A stretch of 64,000 bases of DNA. It comes from Ancalomicrobiaceae bacterium S20 (GTDB taxonomy: Bacteria > Pseudomonadota > Alphaproteobacteria > Rhizobiales > Ancalomicrobiaceae). The stretch is taken from NCBI GenBank assembly GCA_040269895.1, contig CP158568.1, positions 1,302,001 through 1,366,000 on the forward strand, read 5' to 3'. This document shows positions 53,602-62,227 of the stretch, piece after piece (positions within the stretch are counted from its first letter, which is position 1; the number at the start of each line of letters is the position of its first letter). Under the pieces are notes generated by a model, which was not told where the DNA came from, ran no database searches, and saw only the letters and a list, made by a program, of their open reading frames with translations. Position numbers and translations under genes: made by a program.

Positions 53602-54564
53602 ATGCGAAATCACGACGATGAAGCGCCGCGGCCGGATGCCGACGGCATCGACCGGCGCGGCTTTCTGGAGTGCATGACCTGGGCCGGGACAGGCGTCCTG
53701 TGGAGCCTCGCCGGCGGTCTGCCGAGCGCCGTCGGCCTCGGCACGGCGCTCGCGGCCGAGACGCCGGCCGCCAAGCCCTTCACCTTCCTGCAGATCTCCG
53801 ACAGCCATGTCGGCTTCGACAAGCCGGCCAATCCGGACGCGTTGTCGACGCTGCGCGAGGCGGTGGCGCGGATCAAGACCCTGCCGGTGAAGCCGGCCTT
53901 CATGATCCACACCGGCGACATCAGCCATCTCTCGAAGGACAAGGAATTCGACGATGCCGACCAGATCATCCGAGAGGCCGGCATCCCGGTGTTCTATGTG
54001 CCAGGCGAGCACGACCTGCTCGACGAGGGCCAAGGCAAGGCCTACCTCGACCGGTACGGCAAGGGCAGCCGCGGTGCCGGCTGGTACAGTTTCGACCTCA
54101 ACGGCGTCCACTACGTCGGTCTCGTCAATGTCGTGAACCTCAAGGCCGGCGGCCTCGGCAACCTCGGGACGGACCAGCTCGAATGGCTGGAGAAGGACCT
54201 GGCCGGCCTGTCGTCGTCGACGCCGATCGTGGTCTTCGCCCATATCCCGCTGTGGACCGTCTATCCGGAGTGGGGCTGGGGCACTGCCGACGGAGCCGAG
54301 GCGCTCGGCTACCTGAAGCGCTTCGGCTCGGTGACGATCCTGAACGGCCACATCCACCAGGTCATGCAGAAGGTCGAGGGCAACATCGCCTTCCACACCG
54401 CCCGCTCGACCGCGTTCCCGCAGCCGGTGCCGGGCACGGCACCCTCGCCGGGACCGATGAAGGTGCCGGCCGGCGACCTGCGCAAGTATCTCGGCATTGC
54501 GACGGTCGACTTCGTCCGCGGCACCGAGCCGCTCGCCATCATCGATCGGCCGCTCGCCGGCTGA
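53602..54564 (+). CDS. Tat-exported metallophosphoesterase
   Basis: A 320-residue calcineurin-like phosphoesterase. The Tat signal is DRRGFLECMTWAGTG near residues 17-31. Metal motifs are QISDSHVG (about 64-71), HTGDISH, VPGEHD (in place of GNHD), FAHIPL and NGHIHQ. It acts outside the cytoplasm on an unknown phosphoester. It precedes a cupredoxin gene and an ECF sigma/anti-sigma pair on the same strand, which seems a functional group. ATG 53602 follows GGAGCGAGACC. Confidence 0.85.
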   Translation: MRNHDDEAPRPDADGIDRRGFLECMTWAGTGVLWSLAGGLPSAVGLGTALAAETPAAKPFTFLQISDSHVGFDKPANPDALSTLREAVARIKTLPVKPAFMIHTGDISHLSKDKEFDDADQIIREAGIPVFYVPGEHDLLDEGQGKAYLDRYGKGSRGAGWYSFDLNGVHYVGLVNVVNLKAGGLGNLGTDQLEWLEKDLAGLSSSTPIVVFAHIPLWTVYPEWGWGTADGAEALGYLKRFGSVTILNGHIHQVMQKVEGNIAFHTARSTAFPQPVPGTAPSPGPMKVPAGDLRKYLGIATVDFVRGTEPLAIIDRPLAG

Positions 54565-54696
54565 CCCCCGGCGGCGGCCGCCCGGGAGCGACGGTCCCCA
54601 CGCGGCGTTCCTGGAAAATTCTTCGTCACGGATCGGGATGTCGCGTGTCCAACCCATGACGTTGCGTCTCCCGATCCTCACACAAGGTCTTTCGTC

Positions 54697-55155
54697 GTGT
54701 CCGAATTCGATCTCTCGTCCGCCATCGCCGGCGCCGTGTTCCGCTTGTCCCTGCTCGCCGCCGGCGCCTGCCTCGCGCCCGGACCACTCGCGGCAATGGA
54801 TGCGGCAGCGCATGCCGCCGCGCATGGCGTGTTCACCCAGACAGAACCTGCCCAGACCCGCACGGCCGAAGCGCCGGCCGTCGCGATCCCTGTCGCCGCC
54901 GCGCAGACCATGGTCAGCATCGACAATTTCACCTTCGGTCCGGCCGAGATCACGGTCGCGCCGGGGACGACGGTGACCTGGGTCAACAACGACGACATTC
55001 CGCACACGGTCGTCGCCACCGACAAGAGCTTCAAGTCCAAGGTGCTCGATACCGAGGGGGCGTTCTCCTACACGTTCACCTCGGTCGGCGAGTTCCAGTA
55101 CTTCTGCTCGCTGCATCCGCACATGACCGGCATGGTCCGGGTGAAGGTACCTTGA
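54697..55155 (+). CDS. cupredoxin (amicyanin/plastocyanin-like)
   Basis: A 152-residue blue copper protein. A signal or anchor segment (about 8-33) is followed by an Ala-rich linker and the cupredoxin domain (72-152). Copper ligands are H103 (IPHTVV), C137, H140 and M143 (CSLHPHMTGM), the amicyanin-type loop. The start is GTG 54697, with AAGG a few bases upstream. It lies between a Tat phosphoesterase and a sigma factor gene. Confidence 0.87.
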   Translation: MSEFDLSSAIAGAVFRLSLLAAGACLAPGPLAAMDAAAHAAAHGVFTQTEPAQTRTAEAPAVAIPVAAAQTMVSIDNFTFGPAEITVAPGTTVTWVNNDDIPHTVVATDKSFKSKVLDTEGAFSYTFTSVGEFQYFCSLHPHMTGMVRVKVP

Positions 55156-55198
55156 GCGGGTCGGTTGCGGCCGGGCGGGTGAGCGGGAGCGACAGGCA

Positions 55199-55991
55199 AT
55201 GTCCAACGGGCAGGCGATCCTCCGGATGATGGTGCGGCCGATCGGTTTCGGGCGATCGGTGATGCCGGTGCGCGTCGACGCGATGGACGCCGCTGTGCCG
55301 CGAGACCGGGCGGGGAGGAGCCTTTCCGCAACCGCGTGGACGACCCGGGTCGAGCCGTTGGTCGCGCCTCTGGTCTACGCCATGCGCGCCTTCGCGGCGC
55401 GGCTGCTGCCCGGCCGCACCACCGCCGAGACGGCGGAGACCGAGCCGCGGCGTGGCTTCGAGGCGGAGATGCTGCCGCATCTCGACGCCGCCTATCGTCT
55501 GGCCCGCTATCTGGCGCGCAGCGAGGATGCGGCCGAGGACATCGTGCAGGACGCCTATCTGCGCGCGTTCCGGGGCTTCGAGACGTTCCGGGGCGACAAC
55601 GCCAGGGCCTGGATCCTGACCATCGTCCGCAACTGCCACCTGAACTGGCGCCGGCAAGCGGCGCAGGGGCCGCGCGGCGGTGCCGACCGGCGCTGGCGGC
55701 CTCGACATCGAGGACGATACCGATCCGCTGGCGATGATCGCGGCCGAGGGCGATCCGGAACAGGATCTGATGCGGCTCAGCGAAGCGGAGGCGGTCCGGC
55801 GCGTGCTCATGACGCTCGAAGAGCCGGTCCGCGCGATCCTCGTGCTGCGCGATCTGGAGGATTGCAGCTACCGCGACATCGCCGAGATCCTGGACGTGCC
55901 GCTCGGCACGGTCATGTCGCGGCTGGCGCGGGCGCGGAAGCGCTTCGAGGTGGCGTGGATCGCCGCCTTCGGGGAAGGAGAGGGACAATGA
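55199..55991 (+). pseudogene. ECF sigma factor split by one frameshift
   Basis: The first frame (ATG 55199) covers region 2: MLPHLDAAYRLARYLARSEDAAEDIVQDAYLRAFRGFETFRGDNARAWILTIVRN. After WRRQAAQGPRGG it becomes nonsense. The second frame (from about 55680) covers region 4: DPEQDLMRL, LEEPVRAILVLRDLEDCSYRDIAEILDVPLGTVMSRLARARKRFE. A single extra base, or two missing ones, at about 55650-55685 separates them. The corrected protein would be about 263 residues. Its stop overlaps the anti-sigma ATG (ATGA). The N-terminal 60 residues are not conserved, so an internal start is possible. Confidence 0.75.
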
Positions 55992-56794
55992 CCGACCGGA
56001 CCGCTTCGGACGACGGCTGCGCGGATTGGCTGCCGCTGCTGGCGGCCTACCTGGACGGTGAGCTCGATGCCGTGCATGCGCGCGACTGCGAGCGTCATGT
56101 CGCGACCTGCGCGGCCTGTGCGCGGGATTTCCAGATCATGGCGCGGGTGCGCCGGCGGCTCGCGATCCCGGAGGTGGTCGAGCCGGCGCCGGACCGGCTG
56201 CGAGCCCGGGTGCTCGCGAGCCTCGCGGCCGAGCGGCGCGGGGCTTCGGCGCTCGCGTCGGATCGTCTGCGGCCGGTCGCGACCGTGCGCCGGCTTTTCG
56301 ATCGCATGGGGCAGTGGGCGGTGCTGCCGTCCCTGGCCGCGGCTGCGCTGGCGGTCGTGCTGTTCGTGGCGCCGCGCGGCGAGGACGAATTGCGCGGCGA
56401 TCTGGTCGGCAGCCATGTCCGCTCGCTGCTCGCCACGCACCTGACCGACGTCGCGACTTCCGACCGGCACACGGTCAAGCCCTGGTTCGCCGGCAAGGTC
56501 GATTTCTCCCCGCCGGTGGTCGATCTCGTCGATCGCGGCTTTCCGCTGGTCGGCGGCCGGCTCGACTATGTCCGCGGCCGGGTGGTCGCGGCGCTGGTCT
56601 ACCGGCGCCACGACCACATCATCAACCTGTTCGTCTGGCCGGGCAGCGAGCCGGGCCACGAGGCGGCGACGCGGGACGGCTACAATCTGATGCGCTGGGG
56701 CCAGACCGGCCTGGTGTTCTGGGCAGTGTCCGACCTGAACCCGGTCGAGTTGCGTGAGTTCCAGGAGGATTTCTCGGAGGCGGCGCCGCGCTGA
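55988..56794 (+). CDS. membrane-bound anti-sigma factor
   Basis: A 268-residue protein. The ZAS zinc-finger domain is at about 1-45 (LPLLAAYLDGELDAVHARDCERHVATCAACARDF, with H-x3-C-x2-C). A single membrane segment lies at about 112-128 (LPSLAAAALAVVLFVAP), and a periplasmic domain of about 140 residues follows. It is coupled to the preceding sigma factor by an ATGA overlap, the classic arrangement for an ECF sigma/anti-sigma pair. Confidence 0.87.
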   Translation: MTDRTASDDGCADWLPLLAAYLDGELDAVHARDCERHVATCAACARDFQIMARVRRRLAIPEVVEPAPDRLRARVLASLAAERRGASALASDRLRPVATVRRLFDRMGQWAVLPSLAAAALAVVLFVAPRGEDELRGDLVGSHVRSLLATHLTDVATSDRHTVKPWFAGKVDFSPPVVDLVDRGFPLVGGRLDYVRGRVVAALVYRRHDHIINLFVWPGSEPGHEAATRDGYNLMRWGQTGLVFWAVSDLNPVELREFQEDFSEAAPR

Positions 56795-56948
56795 AGGGCC
56801 GGCGGCGTGGATGGGCGAGGGGAGGCAGAGGATCACGCGAATGCGATCTGGCGTGGGGCGGGGCGGCGAAACGCCGGCGACGTTGCCCACGTCCAATCGG
56901 TGACGGCGGCCGGAGCCTCGGCCGCCCCTCTCATCCGATGGAGCCAAT

Positions 56949-57728
56949 ATGTCGCCGAAGTCTCTGCCTCTGATTGCCTCGAAGCCCGTTCCCGCGATCG
57001 TCGCCGCCGTCCTGCTCGTCGCCTCGACCGCTGTCGCGCGTACCGAATCCAGCCGGCAGGTCATTCTCCCGGCCGCGGATGGCGTCGCCGTGTCGGCGAC
57101 CTTGTCCTCGGCCGAGGTCGGAGCGGGCAACAGCGGCGGCGGGCGGCCGATCGTGGTGCTGTTCCATCAGGCGGGCGGCAGCGGCGCCGAATATGATGCG
57201 ATCGTGCCGCATCTCCTGAAGTCGGGGTTCGAGACGCTCGCCGTCGACCAGCGTTCCGGCGGCTCCGGCTTCGGGCGCGCGAACCGGACGGCGGAGCGGC
57301 TCGGCCGGCCCGCCAGCTTCCTCGAAGCGCTGCCGGACCTGAAGGCGGCGGTCGCCTGGGCCGAGGCCCGCGCCGCCGGGCGCCCGGTGGTGATCTGGGG
57401 CTCGAGCTATTCGGCCTCGCTGGTCTTCCTGGTCGCGGCTGCCGATCCGAAGGTCGCCGGCGTGGTGTCGTTCTCGCCGGGCGAATATTTCGGTCGCTCC
57501 GCGCCGGTCGCAGAGGCGGCCGCGCATGTGTCGCAGCCGATCTTCGTGTCCTCGGCGAGCGATCGCGGCGAGGTCGCCGCCGCGCGGGCGATCCTCGCGG
57601 CCGCGCCGGCCAAGGACAAGGTGCAGGTGGTGCCGAAGAATGCCGGTCACGGCTCGATCGCGCTCGCCGGCAGCGGCGGCGCCGACGTCTGGCCGGCGCT
57701 CGACCGGTTCCTCGCCCGCTTCCGCTGA
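56949..57728 (+). CDS. exported alpha/beta-hydrolase
   Basis: A 259-residue hydrolase with a signal peptide (about 1-31). The nucleophile elbow is WGSSYSAS at about residues 139-146, the oxyanion region LFHQAGGSGAEYDA at 73-86 and the catalytic histidine lies in NAGHGS. It is related to dienelactone-hydrolase-like and BAAT-like esterases. The substrate is unknown. It is a single gene convergent with the CGNR regulator. Confidence 0.8.
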   Translation: MSPKSLPLIASKPVPAIVAAVLLVASTAVARTESSRQVILPAADGVAVSATLSSAEVGAGNSGGGRPIVVLFHQAGGSGAEYDAIVPHLLKSGFETLAVDQRSGGSGFGRANRTAERLGRPASFLEALPDLKAAVAWAEARAAGRPVVIWGSSYSASLVFLVAAADPKVAGVVSFSPGEYFGRSAPVAEAAAHVSQPIFVSSASDRGEVAAARAILAAAPAKDKVQVVPKNAGHGSIALAGSGGADVWPALDRFLARFR

Positions 57729-57758
57729 CGTTCGAAAGTCGTCCCGGCCGTGGATGGC

Positions 57759-58376
57759 TCAGCCGTCCCGGCCGTGGCGGGAGCGGAAGCGCGCGACCTT
57801 GTCGCGGTTGCCGCAGAGGCTCATCGTGCACCAGCGGCGCCGGTTGTTCTTGCCCTGGTCGTAGAACACCATCGAGCAGGCGGGATTGGCGCAGCGCTTC
57901 AGGCGTGGCGCCTCGTAGTCGCAGACGAAACGGGCGAAATCCACGGCGAGCGCGTCGAGCGGGCCGCCGTCGAGCCGCTCGACGACCTTCAAACCATCCT
58001 CGCTATGGACGAGATCGAGACCGAGCCGGACATCGGCGAGGCTCCGCTCGACCGTGTCGAGCGCTGCACCTTCAGGAGGACCGCCGGCGCTCATCGTCTC
58101 GAACAGCGTGTCGAACGCGGCGCGCAGCTTGTGCGACCGGGCATGGTCGGCCTCGCCCGGCGTGCCGATGCCGGCAAGCGCGGTCCAGCGCGCGAAGTCC
58201 GCCGGGGTGGCGATCAGGTCGACGGGTTCGGGCGGGCTGCCGAGCACCGGGCGCGTGTTGACGAGGTCGATCCAGAGCCGGCCACCGAGAAACGGCACGC
58301 CGTCGCGGAAGTCGCCGCGCGCAGGCTTTTCGTCTGGTTCGTCCGTGGTCGCAGTCGATGCGGCAGCTGTCGTCAC
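57759..58376 (-). CDS. CGNR zinc-finger protein with ABATE domain, putative regulator
   Basis: A 205-residue protein. The ABATE domain (DUF1470) at about 25-150 contains LGGRLWIDLVNTR. The C-terminal zinc finger has C-x4-C (KRCANPACSMVFYD) and C-x4-CGNR (WCTMSLCGNRDKVARFR). The family is thought to bind nucleic acid and act as a stress regulator. GTG 58376 follows GAGGAACC. The gene is divergent from the GlcG-like gene, with an inverted repeat in between that may be its binding site. Confidence 0.83.
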   Translation of the reverse strand: MTTAAASTATTDEPDEKPARGDFRDGVPFLGGRLWIDLVNTRPVLGSPPEPVDLIATPADFARWTALAGIGTPGEADHARSHKLRAAFDTLFETMSAGGPPEGAALDTVERSLADVRLGLDLVHSEDGLKVVERLDGGPLDALAVDFARFVCDYEAPRLKRCANPACSMVFYDQGKNNRRRWCTMSLCGNRDKVARFRSRHGRDG

Positions 58377-58534
58377 GGCGGTTCCTCGGGGGTTGGCGAG
58401 AGGGGGGCTGCGCCATTGGCGCGTAAGCACTGTCGAAGTGTAACCGCGAAAATAAGGCGTCACCAGTTTCGCGACAAGCGGGACGGCGCGAGGAGGCGAG
58501 CGGTTAGGGTCGGAACGACGATCACATTCGCGTA

Positions 58535-58563
58535 TAACCGATGAATTTCATTTTCATAGGTTA
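58535..58563. promoter_or_regulatory. inverted repeat upstream of the GlcG-like gene
   Basis: TAACCGATGAA (58535-58545) pairs with TTCATAGGTTA (58553-58563), with one mismatch and a 7-base spacer, in an AT-rich patch. It lies 49 bases before the GTG at 58612 and is a plausible operator. The octamer TAACCGAT reappears upstream of the hydrolase at 59272-60252. Confidence 0.5.
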
Positions 58564-58611
58564 CGATCTCGGGCTATGCCAATGGACATCACCCCTTCAA
58601 GGAGTTTCATC

Positions 58612-59202
58612 GTGATCAATCTCTCCACCACCTCCTCCTCCACCGTCGCTGCCCCGCAGTCTCGCCGCCGCTCGATCCGCCGCCTGTGGCGCGGACCTGC
58701 GGTCGCCGCCGCGACGGCGCTGCTGCTCGGCCTGCTCGATCAGGCGGCCGAGGCGCAGGTCCGCCGGTCCGGCTACGACCTGCCCGCCACGCTCGCCGTC
58801 GAGGCGGCATCGGAAGCGGTACGGGTCTGCGCCGAGCGCGGCTACCCGGTTTCGGCCGCGGTGGTCGATCCGAGCGGCGAGATCAAGGCCTTCGTGAAGG
58901 GCGATCACAGCACGGTCCACACCAAGACTTCGAGCTTCCGCAAGGCCTACACGGTCGTCACGCTCGGGCCGGTGTTCGGGTTCGAGGCGCTCGGTGCCTT
59001 CGTCGAGAAGACGCGCGGCGGTCCCAACACCGCCGCGCTCGCCTCGCTGCCGGACGTGCTCCTGCTCGCCGGCGGCGTGGCGATCCGGGCCAAGGGCGAG
59101 ACGATCGCCGCGATCGGCGTCGGCGGTGCGCCGGGCGGCGAGAAGGACGAGGTCTGCGCCGCGGCCGGGGCCGCGAAGATCGGCGATCGCCTGCCGCAGT
59201 AA
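58612..59202 (+). CDS. exported GlcG/HbpS-family protein
   Basis: A 196-residue protein. The N-terminal part has a charged region and a hydrophobic segment (about 24-42, ending AEA), then the GlcG/HbpS (DUF336) domain: LAVEAASEAVRVCAERGYPVSAAVVDPSGEIKAF near 58-92, KAYTVVTL and LAGGVAIRAKGETIAAIGVGGAPGGEKDEVCA. Such proteins bind haem or small ligands in some bacteria. GTG 58612 has AAGGAG seven bases upstream, which is better than the ATGs at 58576 and 58582. It ends at the strong terminator at 59208-59235. Confidence 0.82.
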   Translation: MINLSTTSSSTVAAPQSRRRSIRRLWRGPAVAAATALLLGLLDQAAEAQVRRSGYDLPATLAVEAASEAVRVCAERGYPVSAAVVDPSGEIKAFVKGDHSTVHTKTSSFRKAYTVVTLGPVFGFEALGAFVEKTRGGPNTAALASLPDVLLLAGGVAIRAKGETIAAIGVGGAPGGEKDEVCAAAGAAKIGDRLPQ

Positions 59203-59207
59203 CAAGA

Positions 59208-59235
59208 AGGAGGGGCGGATCGCTCCGCCCCTCCT
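59208..59235. terminator. bidirectional intrinsic terminator
   Basis: A perfect 12-base stem (59208-59219 with 59224-59235) with a TCGC loop is followed by CGTTTCTTTG on the plus strand. On the minus strand it is followed by TTCTTGTT. It separates the convergent GlcG-like and hydrolase genes and serves both. Confidence 0.85.
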
Positions 59236-59271
59236 CGTTTCTTTGCTTGTGGTCTTGCTATCGGTGCCGGC

Positions 59272-60252
59272 TCAGCGCGGCGCCTTGGCGAGGAAGGTCA
59301 GCATCGCCTCGGCGATCTCGTCGACATGGGTCTCGAGCGCGAAGTGGCCGGCATCGTAGAGATGCACCTCGACGCCCGGCAGCAGCGACTTGAAGTACTC
59401 GACGCCATTCAGGGTGAAGAACGGATCGTTCTTGCCCCAGACGATCAGCATGCGCGGCTTGTGGGTGGTCAGATAGGTCTTCCAGGCCGGGTACTGCGCG
59501 ACGTTGTCCTGGTAGTTGTACAGGTACTCGAGCTGGATCGCGACGTTGCCCGGCTTGTCGAGATTGGCCTGGTCATGGACCCAGGCATCGGGCGACACGC
59601 GCTCGGTGCGGTTCGCCCCGTGCGTATACTGGAACTTGGTCGTCTCGGCGGTCAGGATGCCGCGCACCGGCTTTTCGGTCTCGGCGTTCCGGTTCTGCCA
59701 GTAGGGCGCGAACTGCTTGACCACGTCGGGGTTCCAGCTCTCGACGCTGGCGACGGCGTTCTGGACCACGATGCCGCGGACGCGTTCGGGGTGCTTCACG
59801 GCCAGGCGGAAGCCGACCGGGCCGCCGTAGTCCTGCATGAAGATCACGTAGTCCTTGGCGCCGACGGCGGTGGTGAAACCGTCGATCAGGTCGGTCAGCG
59901 CCGCGAAGGTGTACGGGAAGGCGCCGATCGCCGGGGCGGCGCTGGCGCCGAAGCCCGGATAATCCGGCGCGATGACGCGATACTTGCCGGCGAGCGCCGG
60001 GATCAGTTCGCGGAACATATGCGAGGACGACGGGAAGCCGTGCAGCAGCAGCACGACCGGGCCGTCCTTCGGGCCGGCTTCGCGATAGGCGATCTCGATG
60101 CCGTTGACGACGACGCTACGCGACAGCGTGCGGGTCGCGGCGGCGGTAGAGGCCGACGGCGTCGACTGGGCGGCATGGGTGGGAACGGGCATGGAAGCAA
60201 CTCCGAAAGCGAGGGTGGCGGCGGCGAGGCCGGCGCGCAGTTGGGGCCACAT
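59272..60252 (-). CDS. exported alpha/beta-hydrolase, haloalkane-dehalogenase/epoxide-hydrolase-like
   Basis: A 326-residue hydrolase with a signal peptide (about 1-27, THAA). The HGFPSSSHMFREL oxyanion motif is at about 70-82, the nucleophile is the Asp in FMQDYGGPVG, the acid lies near WGKNDPFF and the histidine is in DAGHFALE. An Asp nucleophile indicates epoxide hydrolase or dehalogenase chemistry. ATG 60252 follows AGGAGATC; the frame starts earlier at 60285 but without a leader. An inverted repeat at 60287-60308 lies in its promoter region. Confidence 0.85.
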   Translation of the reverse strand: MWPQLRAGLAAATLAFGVASMPVPTHAAQSTPSASTAAATRTLSRSVVVNGIEIAYREAGPKDGPVVLLLHGFPSSSHMFRELIPALAGKYRVIAPDYPGFGASAAPAIGAFPYTFAALTDLIDGFTTAVGAKDYVIFMQDYGGPVGFRLAVKHPERVRGIVVQNAVASVESWNPDVVKQFAPYWQNRNAETEKPVRGILTAETTKFQYTHGANRTERVSPDAWVHDQANLDKPGNVAIQLEYLYNYQDNVAQYPAWKTYLTTHKPRMLIVWGKNDPFFTLNGVEYFKSLLPGVEVHLYDAGHFALETHVDEIAEAMLTFLAKAPR

Positions 60253-60286
60253 GATGATCTCCTGACCGGTTATTGGCGCGATCATT

Positions 60287-60308
60287 GGTTACAGGTGAAT
60301 ACGTAACC
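60287..60308. promoter_or_regulatory. inverted repeat upstream of the hydrolase gene
   Basis: GGTTAC (60287-60292) and GTAACC (60303-60308) flank a 10-base spacer, with matching A/T bases two and three positions outside. The spacing is typical of TetR-type or similar dimer sites. No TetR gene is nearby. Confidence 0.5.
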
Positions 60309-60632
60309 GATCAACGCGTATTTTATCGGCGCAGGGGCGGCCGCGCTGGGCGGAACGGTGGTCATGAGCGCAGAGAAGCGGCGCCGGAGAGCGACGAGCT
60401 GATTTCGATAAGTATTGGAAAAAATTGAATTTTCACGGACTTCCGTCCGACTTGGTGCAGCCTCTCGTTTCATCGGCCGAGGCCGCTCGGCGGCGATTGT
60501 TGCAGCCGGCGAAAGGCTGTCTTTTGCGACCCGCCGGTATCGGGCGCTCGCGCCGATCTCTAAGCCTGCCGTCAAGGTAGACAGCGCGCCCGGCGGGTTG
60601 GCCGGCGGCGCAAGCACGAAGGAGATCCCGCC
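60309..60632. other. intergenic region before the DUF1348 gene
   Basis: No gene is seen. It includes an A-rich stretch near 60405-60440 with AAAATTGAATTTT, which could be a promoter up-element for the gene at 60633. Otherwise there are only short shadow frames. Confidence 0.4.
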
Positions 60633-61115
60633 ATGACCGCAGCCATGCCCGAGCAGCGCCCGCCGTTCCCGCCTTTCGACGAGGCGGCCGCGACCGTGAA
60701 GGTCCGCATGGCCGAGAACGCCTGGAACACGCGTGATCCCGCGCGGGTCGCGCTCGCCTATACGCCCGACAGCGTTTGGCGCAATCGCGCGGAGTTCTTC
60801 GAAGGCCGGGCCGCGATCGAGGCGTTCCTGACCCGCAAGTGGGGCGCCGAGGGGGAGTACCGACTGATCAAGGAGCTGTTCGCCTTCGGCCCGGACCGGA
60901 TCGCGGTGCGCTTCGCCTACGAGTGGCGCTCGGACAAGGGCTCGTGGTTCCGCAGCCACGGCAACGAGCTCTGGCGCTTCGACGGCAACGGCCTGATGCG
61001 CCGTCGCGAGGCGTCGATCAACGATCTGCCGATCCTGGAGACCGAGCGGCTGTTCCGCTGGGCGCTCGGCCCGCGGCCGGAGGATCATCCGGGATTGACC
61101 GACCTCGGTCTCTGA
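60633..61115 (+). CDS. DUF1348 (NTF2-like) protein
   Basis: A 160-residue nuclear transport factor 2-like protein of DUF1348. It shows [58 protein letters not shown] and [29 protein letters not shown], which run the length of the family. The function is unknown. ATG 60633 follows GAAGGAGATCCCGCC. Confidence 0.88.
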   Translation: MTAAMPEQRPPFPPFDEAAATVKVRMAENAWNTRDPARVALAYTPDSVWRNRAEFFEGRAAIEAFLTRKWGAEGEYRLIKELFAFGPDRIAVRFAYEWRSDKGSWFRSHGNELWRFDGNGLMRRREASINDLPILETERLFRWALGPRPEDHPGLTDLGL

Positions 61116-61131
61116 CGGGACCGGTGCTCGG

Positions 61132-61191
61132 CGCCGGTGCAGCGGCACCGGCGAGCCCATTCGAACGGCGCAGGCGGCGCGGCCTGCGCCG
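61132..61191. repeat. two adjacent GC-rich hairpins
   Basis: CGCCGGTGC (61132-61140) pairs with 61145-61153, and CGGCGCAGG (61166-61174) with 61183-61191. Neither is followed by a T-tract. They lie just after the DUF1348 gene and may slow or stop its transcript before the next promoter. Confidence 0.5.
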
Positions 61192-61368
61192 GGCCGGGTT
61201 GCGGTTCGAACCGGCGCTGCCGTGATAACCGATCCCTATAGGCCAAGTCCTATTTTTCATTATCTCATTATCGCGCGCCGCATTATTGGTTTCCTCCAGT
61301 CACAACCAGATAACGACGACCGCGATGGTCCCGATCACGGGCCAATCGTCGGCGGTGGAGGAAAGCTC

Positions 61369-62211
61369 ATGAAATTGTTGCGTTTCGGCGCTGCCGGCGC
61401 CGAGCGGCCGGGCATGCTCGATGCCGAGGGCCGGATCCGCGATCTGTCGGGCGTCGTCGCCGATATCGCCGGCGCCGCACTGACGCCGGACGGGCTCGCG
61501 CGGCTCGCCGCGGTCGATCCCGCGACGCTTCCTCTCATTGAAGGCACGCCGCGCATCGGACCCTGCGTCGGCGCGGTCGGCAAGTTCGTCTGCATCGGCC
61601 TCAACTATTCCGACCACGCGGCGGAATCCGGGCTGCCGGTGCCGAGCGAGCCGGTCGTGTTCATGAAGGCGACGAGCGCGATCACCGGTCCCAACGATCC
61701 GGTCGAGATCCCGCGCGGCTCGGAGAAGACAGATTGGGAGGTCGAGCTCGGCGTCGTGATCGGCAAACCGGCCAAGTATGTCACCGAGGTGCAGGCGCTC
61801 GACCATGTCGCCGGCTATTGCGTGATCAACGACGTGTCCGAACGTGCCTTCCAGATCGAGCGCGGCGGCACCTGGGACAAGGGCAAGGGCCACGACACCT
61901 TCGGCCCGATCGGCCCCTGGCTCGTGACCCGCGACGAGGTTCCGGACCCGCAGGCGCTCGACCTCTGGCTCGAGGTCGACGGCCGCCGGTTCCAGAACGG
62001 GTCGACGGCGACCATGATCTTCACGGTCGCGCATATCGTCTCCTACGTCAGCCAGTTCATGAGCCTGCAGCCCGGCGATGTGATCTCGACCGGCACGCCG
62101 CCCGGCGTCGGCATGGGGCAGAAGCCGCCGCTCTACCTGAAGGCCGGCCAGACCATGCGCCTCGGCATCGCCGGTCTCGGCGAGCAGCGGCAGACCACGA
62201 TCTCGGCTTGA
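61369..62211 (+). CDS. fumarylacetoacetate hydrolase family protein
   Basis: A 280-residue FAH-family hydrolase. It has KFVCIGLNYSDHAAESG near 73-89, the metal ligand motif DWEVELGVVIGK, NDVSERAFQ and the late PGDVISTGTPPGVG. In operons with an SDR and an ACS-type transporter such proteins split 2,4-diketo sugar acids, as in the L-fucose or L-rhamnose non-phosphorylative routes. The leader GGAGGAAAGCTC supports ATG 61369. An AT-rich region at 61230-61300 is probably the operon promoter. Confidence 0.87.
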   Translation: MKLLRFGAAGAERPGMLDAEGRIRDLSGVVADIAGAALTPDGLARLAAVDPATLPLIEGTPRIGPCVGAVGKFVCIGLNYSDHAAESGLPVPSEPVVFMKATSAITGPNDPVEIPRGSEKTDWEVELGVVIGKPAKYVTEVQALDHVAGYCVINDVSERAFQIERGGTWDKGKGHDTFGPIGPWLVTRDEVPDPQALDLWLEVDGRRFQNGSTATMIFTVAHIVSYVSQFMSLQPGDVISTGTPPGVGMGQKPPLYLKAGQTMRLGIAGLGEQRQTTISA

Positions 62212-62227
62212 AGGTGAGGGCGACGTC

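Noticed and set aside
57740-57780. Short direct repeat GTCCCGGCCGTGG near the end of the CGNR gene
   Set aside because: It is only two copies of a GC-rich 13-mer in a biased genome, with no larger structure.
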